DNA from: JAGTVG01 sp964389805
Lineage (GTDB): Bacteria; Bacteroidota; Bacteroidia; Cytophagales; Cyclobacteriaceae
NCBI GenBank assembly: GCA_964389805.1
Contig: CAYMFU010000060.1
Coordinates: forward strand, 1-18,745
Direction of reading: 5' to 3'
DNA: 18,745 nt
Below are positions 1 to 7,523 of this stretch, one piece after another; the first letter of the stretch is position 1; the number at the start of each line of letters is the position of its first letter. Made by a program: the position numbers and the translations under genes. Under the pieces are notes generated by a model, which had not been told where the DNA came from, searched no databases, and saw only the letters and a list, made by a program, of their open reading frames with translations.

Positions 1-690
1 CATTATGGTGATATTGATCCGGATTTCGATGATGATTTTCAAAATGGAATTCACCCATTGTTTTATGCAGAAGGGCAAACCAAACCTGACCCCGATGAAT
101 GGGGATCGATTGGCTCATGGGCCTTTGGATTGATTCAATCCATGAATTATTTTGAAACAGATGATAACATTGATCAGACCAGAGTTGCGGTCCTGGGCCA
201 TAGTCGATTGGGTAAGACTTCATTGTGGGCCGGTGCCCTGGACAAACGATTTGCAATGGTCATATCCAATGAATCCGGATGCGGGGGTGCTGCCCTGTCT
301 ATGCGAAGAATTGGGGAAACAATCGGCAGGATCAATACAGTCTTCCCTCACTGGTTCTGTGATAATTTTAATAAATATAATGACAATGAAGAAGCATTGC
401 CGGTGGACCAACATATGCTAATAGCTCTTATGGCACCAAGACCTGTATATATTGCAAGTGCGAATGGGGATCCCTGGGCTGATCCTAAAGGTGAATTTCT
501 GTCTGGCGTATATGCAAGTCCGGTGTATAATTTATATGGACTCCGGGGATTAGATGAGGAAAACTTGCCGCCACTAAACAGCCCATTAATTGAAGGAAAT
601 GTCGGATACCATATTCGATTGGGAGAGCATAACCTCACCTATTATGATTGGGAACAATTCATTAATTTTGCAGATAAATTTCTTAAATAA
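1..690 (+). CDS. CE15 glucuronoyl esterase-like hydrolase, C-terminal part (5' truncated)
   Basis: The reading frame is open from base 1 and ends at TAA 688-690, giving 229 visible residues; the N-terminal part lies outside the window. It carries the alpha/beta-hydrolase nucleophile elbow GHSRLGKT, with Ser at visible residue 68 (bases 202-204). Next comes the NESGCGGAALS block (Glu at residue 91), then LPVDQHMLIALMAPRPVY, the GDPWADPKGE block (Asp at residue 157) and a late GEHNLT histidine (residue 210). These blocks in this order are typical of bacterial CE15 esterases, which cleave esters between 4-O-methyl-glucuronic acid and lignin alcohols or related uronate esters. From family knowledge, either the Glu or the Asp can serve as the catalytic acid in bacterial members; both are present here. 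The true substrate is unknown. Export is likely for the family, but the signal peptide cannot be seen. A degraded gene follows. Confidence 0.88.
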   Translation, partial: HYGDIDPDFDDDFQNGIHPLFYAEGQTKPDPDEWGSIGSWAFGLIQSMNYFETDDNIDQTRVAVLGHSRLGKTSLWAGALDKRFAMVISNESGCGGAALSMRRIGETIGRINTVFPHWFCDNFNKYNDNEEALPVDQHMLIALMAPRPVYIASANGDPWADPKGEFLSGVYASPVYNLYGLRGLDEENLPPLNSPLIEGNVGYHIRLGEHNLTYYDWEQFINFADKFLK

Positions 691-784
691 ATAGCGGATA
701 AATTTGAACTAATTATCATCATCAGTAAATCTCTTATTTAAATGTTTAAAATTTCCATCCCAAATCATAAATCTATCAAGATCA

Positions 785-1036
785 TTTTATCCGGATAATT
801 TCAATCCAGACACATGGAACAAAATGGAAATATTTGCGTTTGATAAGCATGTCTGCATATATGTCTATGGCATAAAATCTACAGAATATTATACATCTGA
901 TGAATTCAATAACGAGGGAAACATATGTTTGCAAGTAGGCATCCAATTAGCAAATGAACAAAAGCTAGGATCCGAAGTTATATTTAAGGATATGGAAATT
1001 ATTGAATTTAAAGATGACGATAAGCTTCAATTTTAA
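785..1036 (+). pseudogene. Relic of a DUF1080 (3-keto-disaccharide hydrolase-like) C-terminus
   Basis: The frame is open from about base 713 to TAA 1034-1036. The only ATG (824) falls in the middle of what looks like a conserved strand, WNKMEIFAFDKHVCIYV. Read from base 785 the peptide begins FYPDNFNPDTWNKMEIF, then has a GIKSTEY turn, a GNICLQV strand and a final VIFKDMEIIEF strand. This order (WN-M-I strand, N/YG-K turn, G-I-LQ strand, F-D-I-I end) resembles the last third of DUF1080 laminin-G-like domains, which act on oxidised sugars or glycosides. There is no signal peptide, no first half of the domain and no plausible start upstream, so I call it a 5'-deleted relic. It could instead be a genuine 70-residue ORF starting at 824. 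Bases 1037-1154 hold nothing I can name. Confidence 0.5.
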
Positions 1037-1154
1037 TATACTGGAGCTTAATTATTTACTTTAAATGAAATAACATCGCTTAAATGTAAAGAAGCATTTG
1101 AAATTTATTGTAATATTGCTGAACAGTTCAAATAAACCTTAAAAACTTAATCTT

Positions 1155-1619
1155 ATGAAAAGAATTATTTTAATGATCACCTTTGTTCTCTATGCTTTTC
1201 TGACACAAGCACAAACGTCAGATGACTATATTGAACTGGCACGTGATATACTTAAAACCGAAAAGAAAGCAGCTATTGCTGAAGAAATGGACTTGTCTGA
1301 TACCGAGATCACTCCATTTTGGGAACTGTATAATGAATATAACAGCAAACTATCTCAGACACAGAATCAGAGAGTTGCATTGATCAAGAATTATGCACAG
1401 AATTATGAGACCATGACCGACGACAAGGCAGATGAGATCATGAAATCCTACTTTAAATACCAGCAGGATATAACGAAACTTAAGAAGTCCTACTACAGTA
1501 GATTTAAAAAGATCCTGCCTAAGGTAAAAGCAGCCAGGTACTTCCAGCTTGAAAATAAAATTCAAGCAATGGTAGACGCAAAATTAGCTATGGAGATTCC
1601 TTTAATCGAAGTAGAATAG
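1155..1619 (+). CDS. Small exported helical protein, Spy/LTxxQ-like in character
   Basis: This encodes 154 residues with a clear Sec signal peptide: basic MKR, a hydrophobic core to about residue 16, and likely cleavage near LTQA/Q at 19-20. The mature part is almost entirely charged amphipathic helix. It has a KTEKKAAIAEEMDLSD segment, a FWELYNEYNSKL segment and a late RFKKILPKVKAARYFQLENKI segment. The pattern of a helical periplasmic protein ending in a leucine/proline 'ILP..KA.R..QLE.K' block recalls Spy/CpxP-like or LTxxQ periplasmic proteins that bind unfolded proteins or sense envelope stress, but no diagnostic motif proves this. The ATG at 1155 is preceded by an A-rich leader with no Shine-Dalgarno. 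The gene lies 45 bases before the DUF4136 lipoprotein and is probably co-transcribed with it. Confidence 0.75.
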   Translation: MKRIILMITFVLYAFLTQAQTSDDYIELARDILKTEKKAAIAEEMDLSDTEITPFWELYNEYNSKLSQTQNQRVALIKNYAQNYETMTDDKADEIMKSYFKYQQDITKLKKSYYSRFKKILPKVKAARYFQLENKIQAMVDAKLAMEIPLIEVE

Positions 1620-1664
1620 CATTAATTGGAAAAATAAACTAGATTCATAACTTATAAAAAAAAG

Positions 1665-2249
1665 ATGATGAAAAAACTAAATATTCTTTGGCTCCTTTCA
1701 ATTTTGATTATGGCAGGGTGCTCGAGTGTTACCGTAAATTCCGATTACGATAAGACTGCAGATTTCAGCAAATATAAAACTCTTGAATTTTTAGGATGGG
1801 CAGAGGAAAGCAATAAGATCCTGAACCGGTTTGATCAGGAACGTTTTGAGAATGCTTTCGCACAAGAGTTTATGAAACGAGGATTCACCGGTGTGGAAAG
1901 TGGAGGTGATATTGCCGTATCCTTGTTCGTTGTAGTAGATAAAAAGACCAGTGTAACTGCCTACACCAATCATATGAATGCAGGTGGATGGGGATATGGA
2001 GCCGGTTGGGGTTGGTACGGTGGTTATGGTGGAGTTGGCATGGGTACATCCACGACCACATACAATGAAAACGATTACCTTGAGGGTACTTTGGTGATTG
2101 ACGTGTTTGATACAAAAACCAAAAATCTGATCTGGGAAAGTGTAGGACAGAAAACTGTTGATGAAAATCCTAGAAATCCAGAAAAAAACATTGCTTATGT
2201 TGCTGAAAAGATGATGAAACCATTTCCGATTCAGCCGATTAAAGAATAA
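1665..2249 (+). CDS. DUF4136 family lipoprotein
   Basis: This encodes 194 residues with a lipoprotein signal: KK near the start, a hydrophobic core, and lipobox IMAGC with the lipidated Cys at residue 19. The mature part has the DUF4136 hallmarks: an early SDYDKTADFSKYKTLEF strand-turn, a central GDIAVSLFVVV strand, a Gly/Trp/Tyr-rich loop at roughly residues 106-126, then a YLEGTLVIDVFDTKTKNLIWES strand pair and a late NPEKNIAYVAEKMMKPFP helix. Members are small outer-membrane or periplasmic lipoproteins of unknown role. Two ATG codons (1665 and 1668) are possible; I use the first, and the choice does not change the lipobox. It is followed after about 40 bases by a terminator-like hairpin, so the 1155/1665 pair likely forms its own unit. 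Confidence 0.88.
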   Translation: MMKKLNILWLLSILIMAGCSSVTVNSDYDKTADFSKYKTLEFLGWAEESNKILNRFDQERFENAFAQEFMKRGFTGVESGGDIAVSLFVVVDKKTSVTAYTNHMNAGGWGYGAGWGWYGGYGGVGMGTSTTTYNENDYLEGTLVIDVFDTKTKNLIWESVGQKTVDENPRNPEKNIAYVAEKMMKPFPIQPIKE

Positions 2250-2287
2250 AGATTTCTTTTAATGCCCTCTTAAACCAGGGTAATATT

Positions 2288-2334
2288 ATAAGGCATTTCT
2301 TTCCTCTAAATAGGATGAGATGCCTTATTTTTTT
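2288..2334 (+). terminator. Intrinsic terminator downstream of the DUF4136 gene
   Basis: AAGGCATTTC at 2290-2299 pairs with GAGATGCCTT at 2317-2326: ten pairs with one G-T wobble, extended outward by two A/T pairs. An inner TCCT/AGGA stem (2302-2305 with 2312-2315) closes the loop. A run of seven T follows at 2328-2334. This is a good rho-independent terminator shape 40 bases after the DUF4136 stop codon. It overlaps the first possible ATG (2315) of the next gene. Confidence 0.7.
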
Positions 2335-2362
2335 ATGTTTGTTTATAAGACACAAACAACCC

Positions 2363-3022
2363 TTGATTTTTCGGAAATTTATATTAGCCATCATTTTTGT
2401 ATTTCTATCAATTTCGAGTTTTGCTCATCCACACGATAGTCTGGAAAATCAATCTCCAGTTCGAAAAGGCAGATGGATCGCAATAATTGGCGGTGTCATA
2501 AATTCAGGAACAGTGGTTAAACCTGATTCATCAATCTCAAATAAGAAATTCAGTAATAATTATGCGTTCAACATTAGCGGATATAAATTCATAAAAAACC
2601 GACTTGGTATTGGTGTTGTATTTGATATCGCCAGATCCAGCAACGAGGAATTATTTCTTAATGAATCGGAGGTATTTAATCTGGGACCAAGCGTTCGATA
2701 TTATCTTGCCAACCTGGATCAGGGGGGCGCCTTTGTCCAATCAGCAGTGATATACTCCAGGTTCTATGACAGAATAGCCCTTCTCGATATCTCAAATCCT
2801 GTTGACAAAGTACTTAAGGGACGTGGACCAGGAATTGCATTCGGACTGGGATACAGTTATGTTTTCAAAGATATTGTCAGTTTAGAAATTGGGTTCAGGC
2901 TAACATATTCGTGGTTAACGGGTGAGACTGTAGATCAAATTGCCAATACAAATGTTGATACGGATTTCAGGAGGTTTTCATTTTCATTTTCATTTGGCCT
3001 GGGGATATTGATCGGGAAATAA
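2363..3022 (+). CDS. Small outer-membrane beta-barrel protein (hypothetical)
   Basis: The open frame runs from ATG 2315 to TAA 3022. That ATG lies inside the terminator hairpin and would add a Cys/Phe-rich leader, so I prefer the in-frame TTG at 2363, which gives a conventional signal peptide (IFRK, then a hydrophobic stretch ending FLSISSFA). With the ATG the protein is 235 residues; with the TTG it is 219. The mature part shows alternating hydrophobic/polar strands with glycine turns (WIAIIGGVINSG, GIGVVFDIARSS, GPGIAFGLGYSYVF) and ends with FSFSFSFGLGILIG, as in Bacteroidota OMP beta-barrel proteins of 8-10 strands. No specific family motif is visible. The next gene starts two bases after the stop, so both are one transcript and may act together in the outer membrane. 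The start is uncertain. Confidence 0.68.
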   Translation: MIFRKFILAIIFVFLSISSFAHPHDSLENQSPVRKGRWIAIIGGVINSGTVVKPDSSISNKKFSNNYAFNISGYKFIKNRLGIGVVFDIARSSNEELFLNESEVFNLGPSVRYYLANLDQGGAFVQSAVIYSRFYDRIALLDISNPVDKVLKGRGPGIAFGLGYSYVFKDIVSLEIGFRLTYSWLTGETVDQIANTNVDTDFRRFSFSFSFGLGILIGK

Positions 3023-3024
3023 TC

Positions 3025-4131
3025 ATGAAGAAATCAATTCTTCCCATATTTATTTATCTTGTGTTTGGCTCAGCGCTGGCACAAACAAATAATGACGAAT
3101 TCTTCATGACCGATACTGTTAAATTCAAAAAAAACTTTAGAATAATACCCGTTCCCATTGTTTTCTATACTCCTGAAACACAATTTGGTTTTGGCGTAGG
3201 TGTTCAAAGTTTCCTTTATTCAAAATCTAATATTTATAATTCAAGGGAGTCTAATATTTTTCTGTCGGCGATGTATACGACTGAAAACCAATTCATGCTG
3301 GATATCATTCCTCAGATATTTTTCAATAAAGGCGACCTCTTTTTTGATGGCCTCTTCAGATACCGGATATTTCCAAATAAGTTCTGGGGTATAGGTAATG
3401 ACACCCCGGATTCTAATGAGGAAGTATATAACATGGAGACCATCATAGTTGAAGCGGCTATATTAAAAAGGTTACCAACAGATCTGAATTTCGGATTCCA
3501 ATACAAATTTGACAAATACACGATGCTTGAAGTGGAAGAAGGAGGCTTATTGGATTCAGCGGGCATTCCAGGTTCTGAGGGAGCCACTGTGAGCAGTATA
3601 TTTTTTCTTTTCAATCTGGATGACCGGGATAATATTTTTTCAACGAGAACTGGAAATTTCATGCAACTGAGGGCTGGATTTTCTTCTAAAGTGCTGGGAG
3701 CCACCCATAGTTTTAATAAATATATCATCGACCTAAGAAAATATTTTAAGTTAGGTAAAAAAGGAGTTTTGGCTAGTCAAATCTATTATGAAGGAACATT
3801 TGGTGATGTTCCCTTTCAGTCAATGTCCTGGCTGGGTGGTGGTGACAGGACAAGGGGATATTATAAAGGCCGGTTTATTGACCATAATATGTATGCGATC
3901 CAGGCAGAATACAGAAACCGTTTTCATAAACGTTGGGTGTTTGCAACATTTCTTTCCATTGGTGAGGTGGCCGGGAAACCACTTGATTACTTCAACAGTA
4001 TAAAATATAGTTTAGGTGGTGGCATCCGTTTCCAGTTACTAAAGAATAATCCTACACTGATCAGATTCGATGTTGGTATTGGCAGGGATGGCAATAATGG
4101 TGTTTATTTTGGAGTTAACGAAGCATTTTGA
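3025..4131 (+). CDS. POTRA-less Omp85/BamA-like outer-membrane protein (surface antigen D15 domain)
   Basis: This encodes 368 residues with a Sec signal peptide (KK, hydrophobic core, cleavage near SALA/Q at 19-20). After a short periplasmic segment the chain is a run of beta strands ending in a C-terminal Phe, the usual barrel-insertion signal. The block LGGGDRTRGYYKGRF carries Arg277-Gly278-Tyr-Tyr, matching the conserved (V/L)RG(F/Y) loop-6 motif of Omp85 barrels, and LDDRDNIFSTRTGNF matches the usual D-RDN--TR-G strand of BamA/TamA/D15 domains. The length leaves room for a 14-16 strand barrel but not for POTRA domains, so a general BAM role is unlikely. It may be a lipid or small-molecule conduit. 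It is translationally close-coupled (2 bases) to the small barrel gene upstream. The family assignment is firm; the role is inference. Confidence 0.82.
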   Translation: MKKSILPIFIYLVFGSALAQTNNDEFFMTDTVKFKKNFRIIPVPIVFYTPETQFGFGVGVQSFLYSKSNIYNSRESNIFLSAMYTTENQFMLDIIPQIFFNKGDLFFDGLFRYRIFPNKFWGIGNDTPDSNEEVYNMETIIVEAAILKRLPTDLNFGFQYKFDKYTMLEVEEGGLLDSAGIPGSEGATVSSIFFLFNLDDRDNIFSTRTGNFMQLRAGFSSKVLGATHSFNKYIIDLRKYFKLGKKGVLASQIYYEGTFGDVPFQSMSWLGGGDRTRGYYKGRFIDHNMYAIQAEYRNRFHKRWVFATFLSIGEVAGKPLDYFNSIKYSLGGGIRFQLLKNNPTLIRFDVGIGRDGNNGVYFGVNEAF

Positions 4132-4272
4132 TCTGAATTCTTCAGAATATCAATATTATTTATAAATTTATACCTTATTCAATTTTTTATCATTTTTGAA
4201 GTATAGCTGCTTTCAATAGACCAGGCATACTTACAATGATGGGATTATAGGGTATTTCAAATCAAAATTTTT

Positions 4273-5277
4273 ATGGTAATTATTAATTCCTATCTCACGG
4301 CGATCATATTATTGTTTGTAACAATGTTATGCTGGGGATCCTGGGCAAACACCCAGAAACTGGCAACCAAAAGCTGGCCTTTTCAATTATTTTATTGGGA
4401 CTATACTATCGGGGTTGTCCTTATGTCATTATTATTTGCCGTTTCAATGGGGAGTTTTGGTCCGGAAGGCCGCAGCTTTCTTATTGACATCTCCCAGGGC
4501 TCATATGAAAGCATGTTATCGGCTTTCCTAGGCGGTGTAATCTTCAATATAGCAAATCTTCTGCTGGTCGCAGCGATCGACATAGCCGGAATGGCCGTCG
4601 CTTTTCCTATTGGAATAGGAATAGCACTGGTTTGGGGAGTAGTCGTTAATTACCTCTATGATCCCACCGGCAACCCAATAATTCTTTTTATTGGAGTAGG
4701 TCTGGTTGTGGTCGCCATAATTCTTGATGCACTTGCCTACAGGCGCTTGCCATCCGGATCTGGCGGAGCCTCCTCTAAGGGCATACTGATTTCTGTTATA
4801 GCTGGTATAACCATGGGATTTTTCTATAGGTTTGTCGCGGCTTCTATTACCGAGAATTTTGCAGAACCGGAAGTTGGGAAACTCACGCCATATACGGCTG
4901 TATTTATATTTTCTATTGGGATATTTATATCGAACTTTTTATGGAATACTCTATTTATGTATAAACCTTTTAAAGGTAAACCTGTAAGTTATAATGATTA
5001 CTTCAGCTTAGGAACATCTAAATTACATCTGATTGGTATTCTGGGCGGGGCCATCTGGTGTATTGGCATGTCATTCAGTATTATAGCTTCAGAGCAGGCT
5101 GGATTCGCAATATCCTATGGCCTGGGCCAGGGAGCCACTTTGGTTGCCGCGGCATGGGGTGTTTATATCTGGAAAGAGTTCAAAGATGCGGATCCGGGTA
5201 CCAAACGACTGCTCCCATTTATGTTTATCAGTTTTATTATTGGATTGGGTTTAATTATTCTGGCCCGTTTAGGATAA
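4273..5277 (+). CDS. DMT-superfamily sugar permease-like transporter (GRP/ureide-permease type)
   Basis: This encodes 334 residues with about ten hydrophobic segments and no signal peptide, as expected for a DMT-fold inner-membrane permease. The start is the only well-placed ATG. Family-like blocks are LCWGSWANTQKLATKSWPFQ after TM1, FYWDYTIG, GGVIFNIANLLLVAAIDIAG, VAFPIGIGIALVWG and a mirrored second half (GGAIWCIGMSFSIIASEQAG, SYGLGQGATLVAAAWGVYIW). The internal repeat of GG-IFN-AN and GG-IWCIGM fits the two 5-TM halves of DMT carriers. Homologues in Bacteroidota are often labelled GRP-family sugar transporters or ureide-permease relatives. It sits 7 bases before ribokinase, so the best inference is uptake of ribose or a similar sugar. 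The substrate is not provable from sequence, and nucleoside- or ureide-like substrates remain possible. Confidence 0.8.
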   Translation: MVIINSYLTAIILLFVTMLCWGSWANTQKLATKSWPFQLFYWDYTIGVVLMSLLFAVSMGSFGPEGRSFLIDISQGSYESMLSAFLGGVIFNIANLLLVAAIDIAGMAVAFPIGIGIALVWGVVVNYLYDPTGNPIILFIGVGLVVVAIILDALAYRRLPSGSGGASSKGILISVIAGITMGFFYRFVAASITENFAEPEVGKLTPYTAVFIFSIGIFISNFLWNTLFMYKPFKGKPVSYNDYFSLGTSKLHLIGILGGAIWCIGMSFSIIASEQAGFAISYGLGQGATLVAAAWGVYIWKEFKDADPGTKRLLPFMFISFIIGLGLIILARLG

Positions 5278-5284
5278 ATCTATT

Positions 5285-6208
5285 ATGGATAAAAGAATAT
5301 TAGTAATTGGAAGTTCAAATATTGATCTCATTATGAAGATGGACAGACTGCCTAATAAGGGGGAAACCTTAACAGACTGCTCTTTCCTTCAGGCTCTTGG
5401 CGGGAAAGGTGCGAACCAGGCAGTAGCAGCAGCACGTGCAGGTGGTAATGTTATGTTCGTAAGCAGTGTGGGCGATGATGATTTTGGAACTTTAATGATC
5501 AGGAATTACCAGAATGATAATATCAATACTGAATATGTATTTACGGCAGAAGGAATAGCCAGCGGATCGGCTTTAATTATGGTTGGTGGAGATGGAGATA
5601 ATTATATAACCGTTGCACCTGGCGCTAATTACCATTTAAGAAATAATCATATTGATAGCATAATCGATATTATGCAAGCTTCCGATATCATCGTTCTTCA
5701 ATACGAGATATTAACTGAAACCCTGGAATACATTTTAAAAAAAGCGGGTAAACTGGGTATTTCAACAATGTTGAATTTCGCTCCGGCTAAAGACATCGAT
5801 CAATCCAGCCTGTCCAATGTCTCTATTCTTATAGTAAACGAAACCGAAACGCAATATCTAACTGGCATTCCGGCAGTTTCTCCTGATAATGCACCTGAAG
5901 CAGCAGAAAAATTACAAAAGAAGGGTATTGAAACCATTATTATAACCCTTGGAATCAATGGTTCTTATATACTCTCTAAGGAATATTCAGGTATTGTTCC
6001 TGCCTATAAAGTAACCGCTGTAGATGCTACCGCTGCAGGAGATGTTTACTGTGGCAGTCTGGCAACGGCCCTGATGGAAGGAATGTCATTTATAGAATCG
6101 GTTAAATTTTCAAGCGCTGCGGCAGCGCTATGCGTCACCAAACTTGGAGCACAGCCCTCCGCTCCTACCAGACAGGAAATTGATATTTTTATGAATCAAA
6201 ACACTTAA
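5285..6208 (+). CDS. rbsK: Ribokinase (PfkB family)
   Basis: This encodes 307 residues, the usual ribokinase length. It opens with RILVIGSSNIDLIMKMDRLPNKGET, the substrate-binding N-terminal part of ribokinases. PfkB signature 1 follows (LGGKGANQAVAAARAG at about 38-53). Mid-protein are LNFAPAKDI and VNETE, the ADP/Mg region. Signature 2 is DATAAGDVYCGSL, with the catalytic base Asp253 in the anion hole AAGD. Ribokinase phosphorylates D-ribose to ribose-5-phosphate with ATP in the cytoplasm, feeding the pentose phosphate pathway. It lies 7 bases after the permease gene and 10 bases before the second kinase gene, so the three are almost certainly one operon. A deoxyribose or other pentose specificity cannot be excluded. 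Confidence 0.9.
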   Translation: MDKRILVIGSSNIDLIMKMDRLPNKGETLTDCSFLQALGGKGANQAVAAARAGGNVMFVSSVGDDDFGTLMIRNYQNDNINTEYVFTAEGIASGSALIMVGGDGDNYITVAPGANYHLRNNHIDSIIDIMQASDIIVLQYEILTETLEYILKKAGKLGISTMLNFAPAKDIDQSSLSNVSILIVNETETQYLTGIPAVSPDNAPEAAEKLQKKGIETIIITLGINGSYILSKEYSGIVPAYKVTAVDATAAGDVYCGSLATALMEGMSFIESVKFSSAAAALCVTKLGAQPSAPTRQEIDIFMNQNT

Positions 6209-6218
6209 TTTGGTCAAT

Positions 6219-7334
6219 ATGAATTCCTCAAAATATATTAATGATTTAATCAGCAAACTTGAAGATATTAAGAATGATCCGATAGAAAAACAGGTTTTCG
6301 TGGGTTTTGATGGATATATTGACAAAATTCAGAAGGCTGTTAAGGTACGTACAAAGGAAACAGTAGAATACTATCAAACTCTAACTGATTTCGCTCAAAG
6401 AATTGACATGGCAGCCGGGAAAAGCGGACAAGTTGAATTGGTTACACAGGAAATCAAGATTGGCGGCAATGCACCGATTATGTCGAATGCTTTAGGCGCT
6501 CTGGGAATTAAAAGTATCTGCCTGGGGAATGCCGGATATCCCAACAAACATATTGAGTACAACAATCTCCATGATAAGGTGGAAGTATTATCAATCGGGG
6601 AGCCTGCAGAAACCAATGCCCTTGAATTTAATGATGGCAAGATGATACTTTCTGAATTATCTACATTTAGAGAGATTAATTGGGAGTATGTCCGGGACCT
6701 TATTGGGCTGGATATAATTACTCAACATCTAAGTAAAAGCTCCATAATGGCTCTTGTTGGATGGTGCAATCCGGACCATGCCACTGATGTATGGAAAGGG
6801 ATCCTGAATGAAGTAATGCCAAATTATTCCGGAAAAGATTTGATCTTTTTCGATCTCGCGGATCCGACAAAAAAGAATAAAGAAGAGCTGCTCGAAGTTC
6901 TGGAGGTTATAAATTCCTATACCAAGTACGGGAAGGTGGTATTGGGAATTAATGAAAATGAAACGAATAAATTATTCGAAATATTGTCAGTGGAATACCC
7001 TGAAAATCTACCTGAGGAAGATAATCTTACTTCAAAGGGAAGATTTATTTTTTCAGTATTGAATATTGAAGGATTATTGATACATCCTACGGATCGTAGT
7101 ATCATGATCACCAGCAATGAAACAATAGATCTGGAAGGATTCATTATTGAAGAACCTAAGATATCTACAGGAGGTGGCGACAATTTGAATGCCGGATTTT
7201 GTCTGGGTTATATCCTGGGCTTTTCTATGGAAGAAAGCATGATTCTGGGAATGGCCACATCCGGTGCCTATGTAAAAAATGGAAAAAGCCCTGATATCCC
7301 GGAACTTATTTCATATTTAAGAACCTGGGTCTAG
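6219..7334 (+). CDS. Divergent PfkB-family carbohydrate kinase
   Basis: I start at ATG 6219 (371 residues) rather than the TTG at 6210, because the ATG fits the spacing after the ribokinase stop. The chain is longer than ribokinase. The N-terminal strand is FVGFDGYIDKI, which has the Gly-Phe-Asp substrate-contact pattern, and IGGNAPIMSNALGALGIKS matches the first PfkB signature region in a relaxed form. A central VLGINENETNKL segment corresponds to the N-x-x-E metal/nucleotide motif. The second signature is STGGGDNLNAGFCLGYILG, with Asp321 as the likely catalytic base; the usual GAGD is GGGD here. The key kinase residues are therefore kept, but the substrate pocket clearly differs from the neighbouring RbsK. 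It likely phosphorylates another sugar or sugar derivative entering through the same operon. The exact substrate is unknown. A 162-base spacer to the next possible start follows, with nothing I can name. Confidence 0.82.
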   Translation: MNSSKYINDLISKLEDIKNDPIEKQVFVGFDGYIDKIQKAVKVRTKETVEYYQTLTDFAQRIDMAAGKSGQVELVTQEIKIGGNAPIMSNALGALGIKSICLGNAGYPNKHIEYNNLHDKVEVLSIGEPAETNALEFNDGKMILSELSTFREINWEYVRDLIGLDIITQHLSKSSIMALVGWCNPDHATDVWKGILNEVMPNYSGKDLIFFDLADPTKKNKEELLEVLEVINSYTKYGKVVLGINENETNKLFEILSVEYPENLPEEDNLTSKGRFIFSVLNIEGLLIHPTDRSIMITSNETIDLEGFIIEEPKISTGGGDNLNAGFCLGYILGFSMEESMILGMATSGAYVKNGKSPDIPELISYLRTWV

Positions 7335-7523
7335 AAAACAATACTTTAAGGCACATAAATTACCAGGAACCACAAACACCTTAAAGGATAAATCTTATAG
7401 TACCATTATGATCCTTCCGAATATTAGGAAATTGTTATAATATAATATCCAAACTCTTTATATTGTGGCTGAAATAAATCGGATTCCAAATCAATTTTGA
7501 TTTTTTATATTTATAAAGCCCAG

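Noticed and set aside
3312..3728. 138-codon minus-strand ORF inside the Omp85-like gene
   Set aside because: It is a shadow of a gene supported by a signal peptide, the RGYY motif and a C-terminal Phe.
4132..4146. Hairpin TCTGAA-TTC-TTCAGA right after the Omp85 stop codon
   Set aside because: The stem is six pairs with a 3-base loop and no T run follows, so I do not call it a terminator.
6210..6218. TTG at 6210 as start of the second kinase
   Set aside because: It adds only three residues and lies one base after the ribokinase stop. ATG 6219 is the simpler start.
7344..7386. Inverted repeat CTTTAAGG / CCTTAAAG after the second kinase
   Set aside because: The arms are only 8 bases, A/T-rich, 27 bases apart and without a T run. 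This is likely by chance, although it could be a weak termination or processing site.
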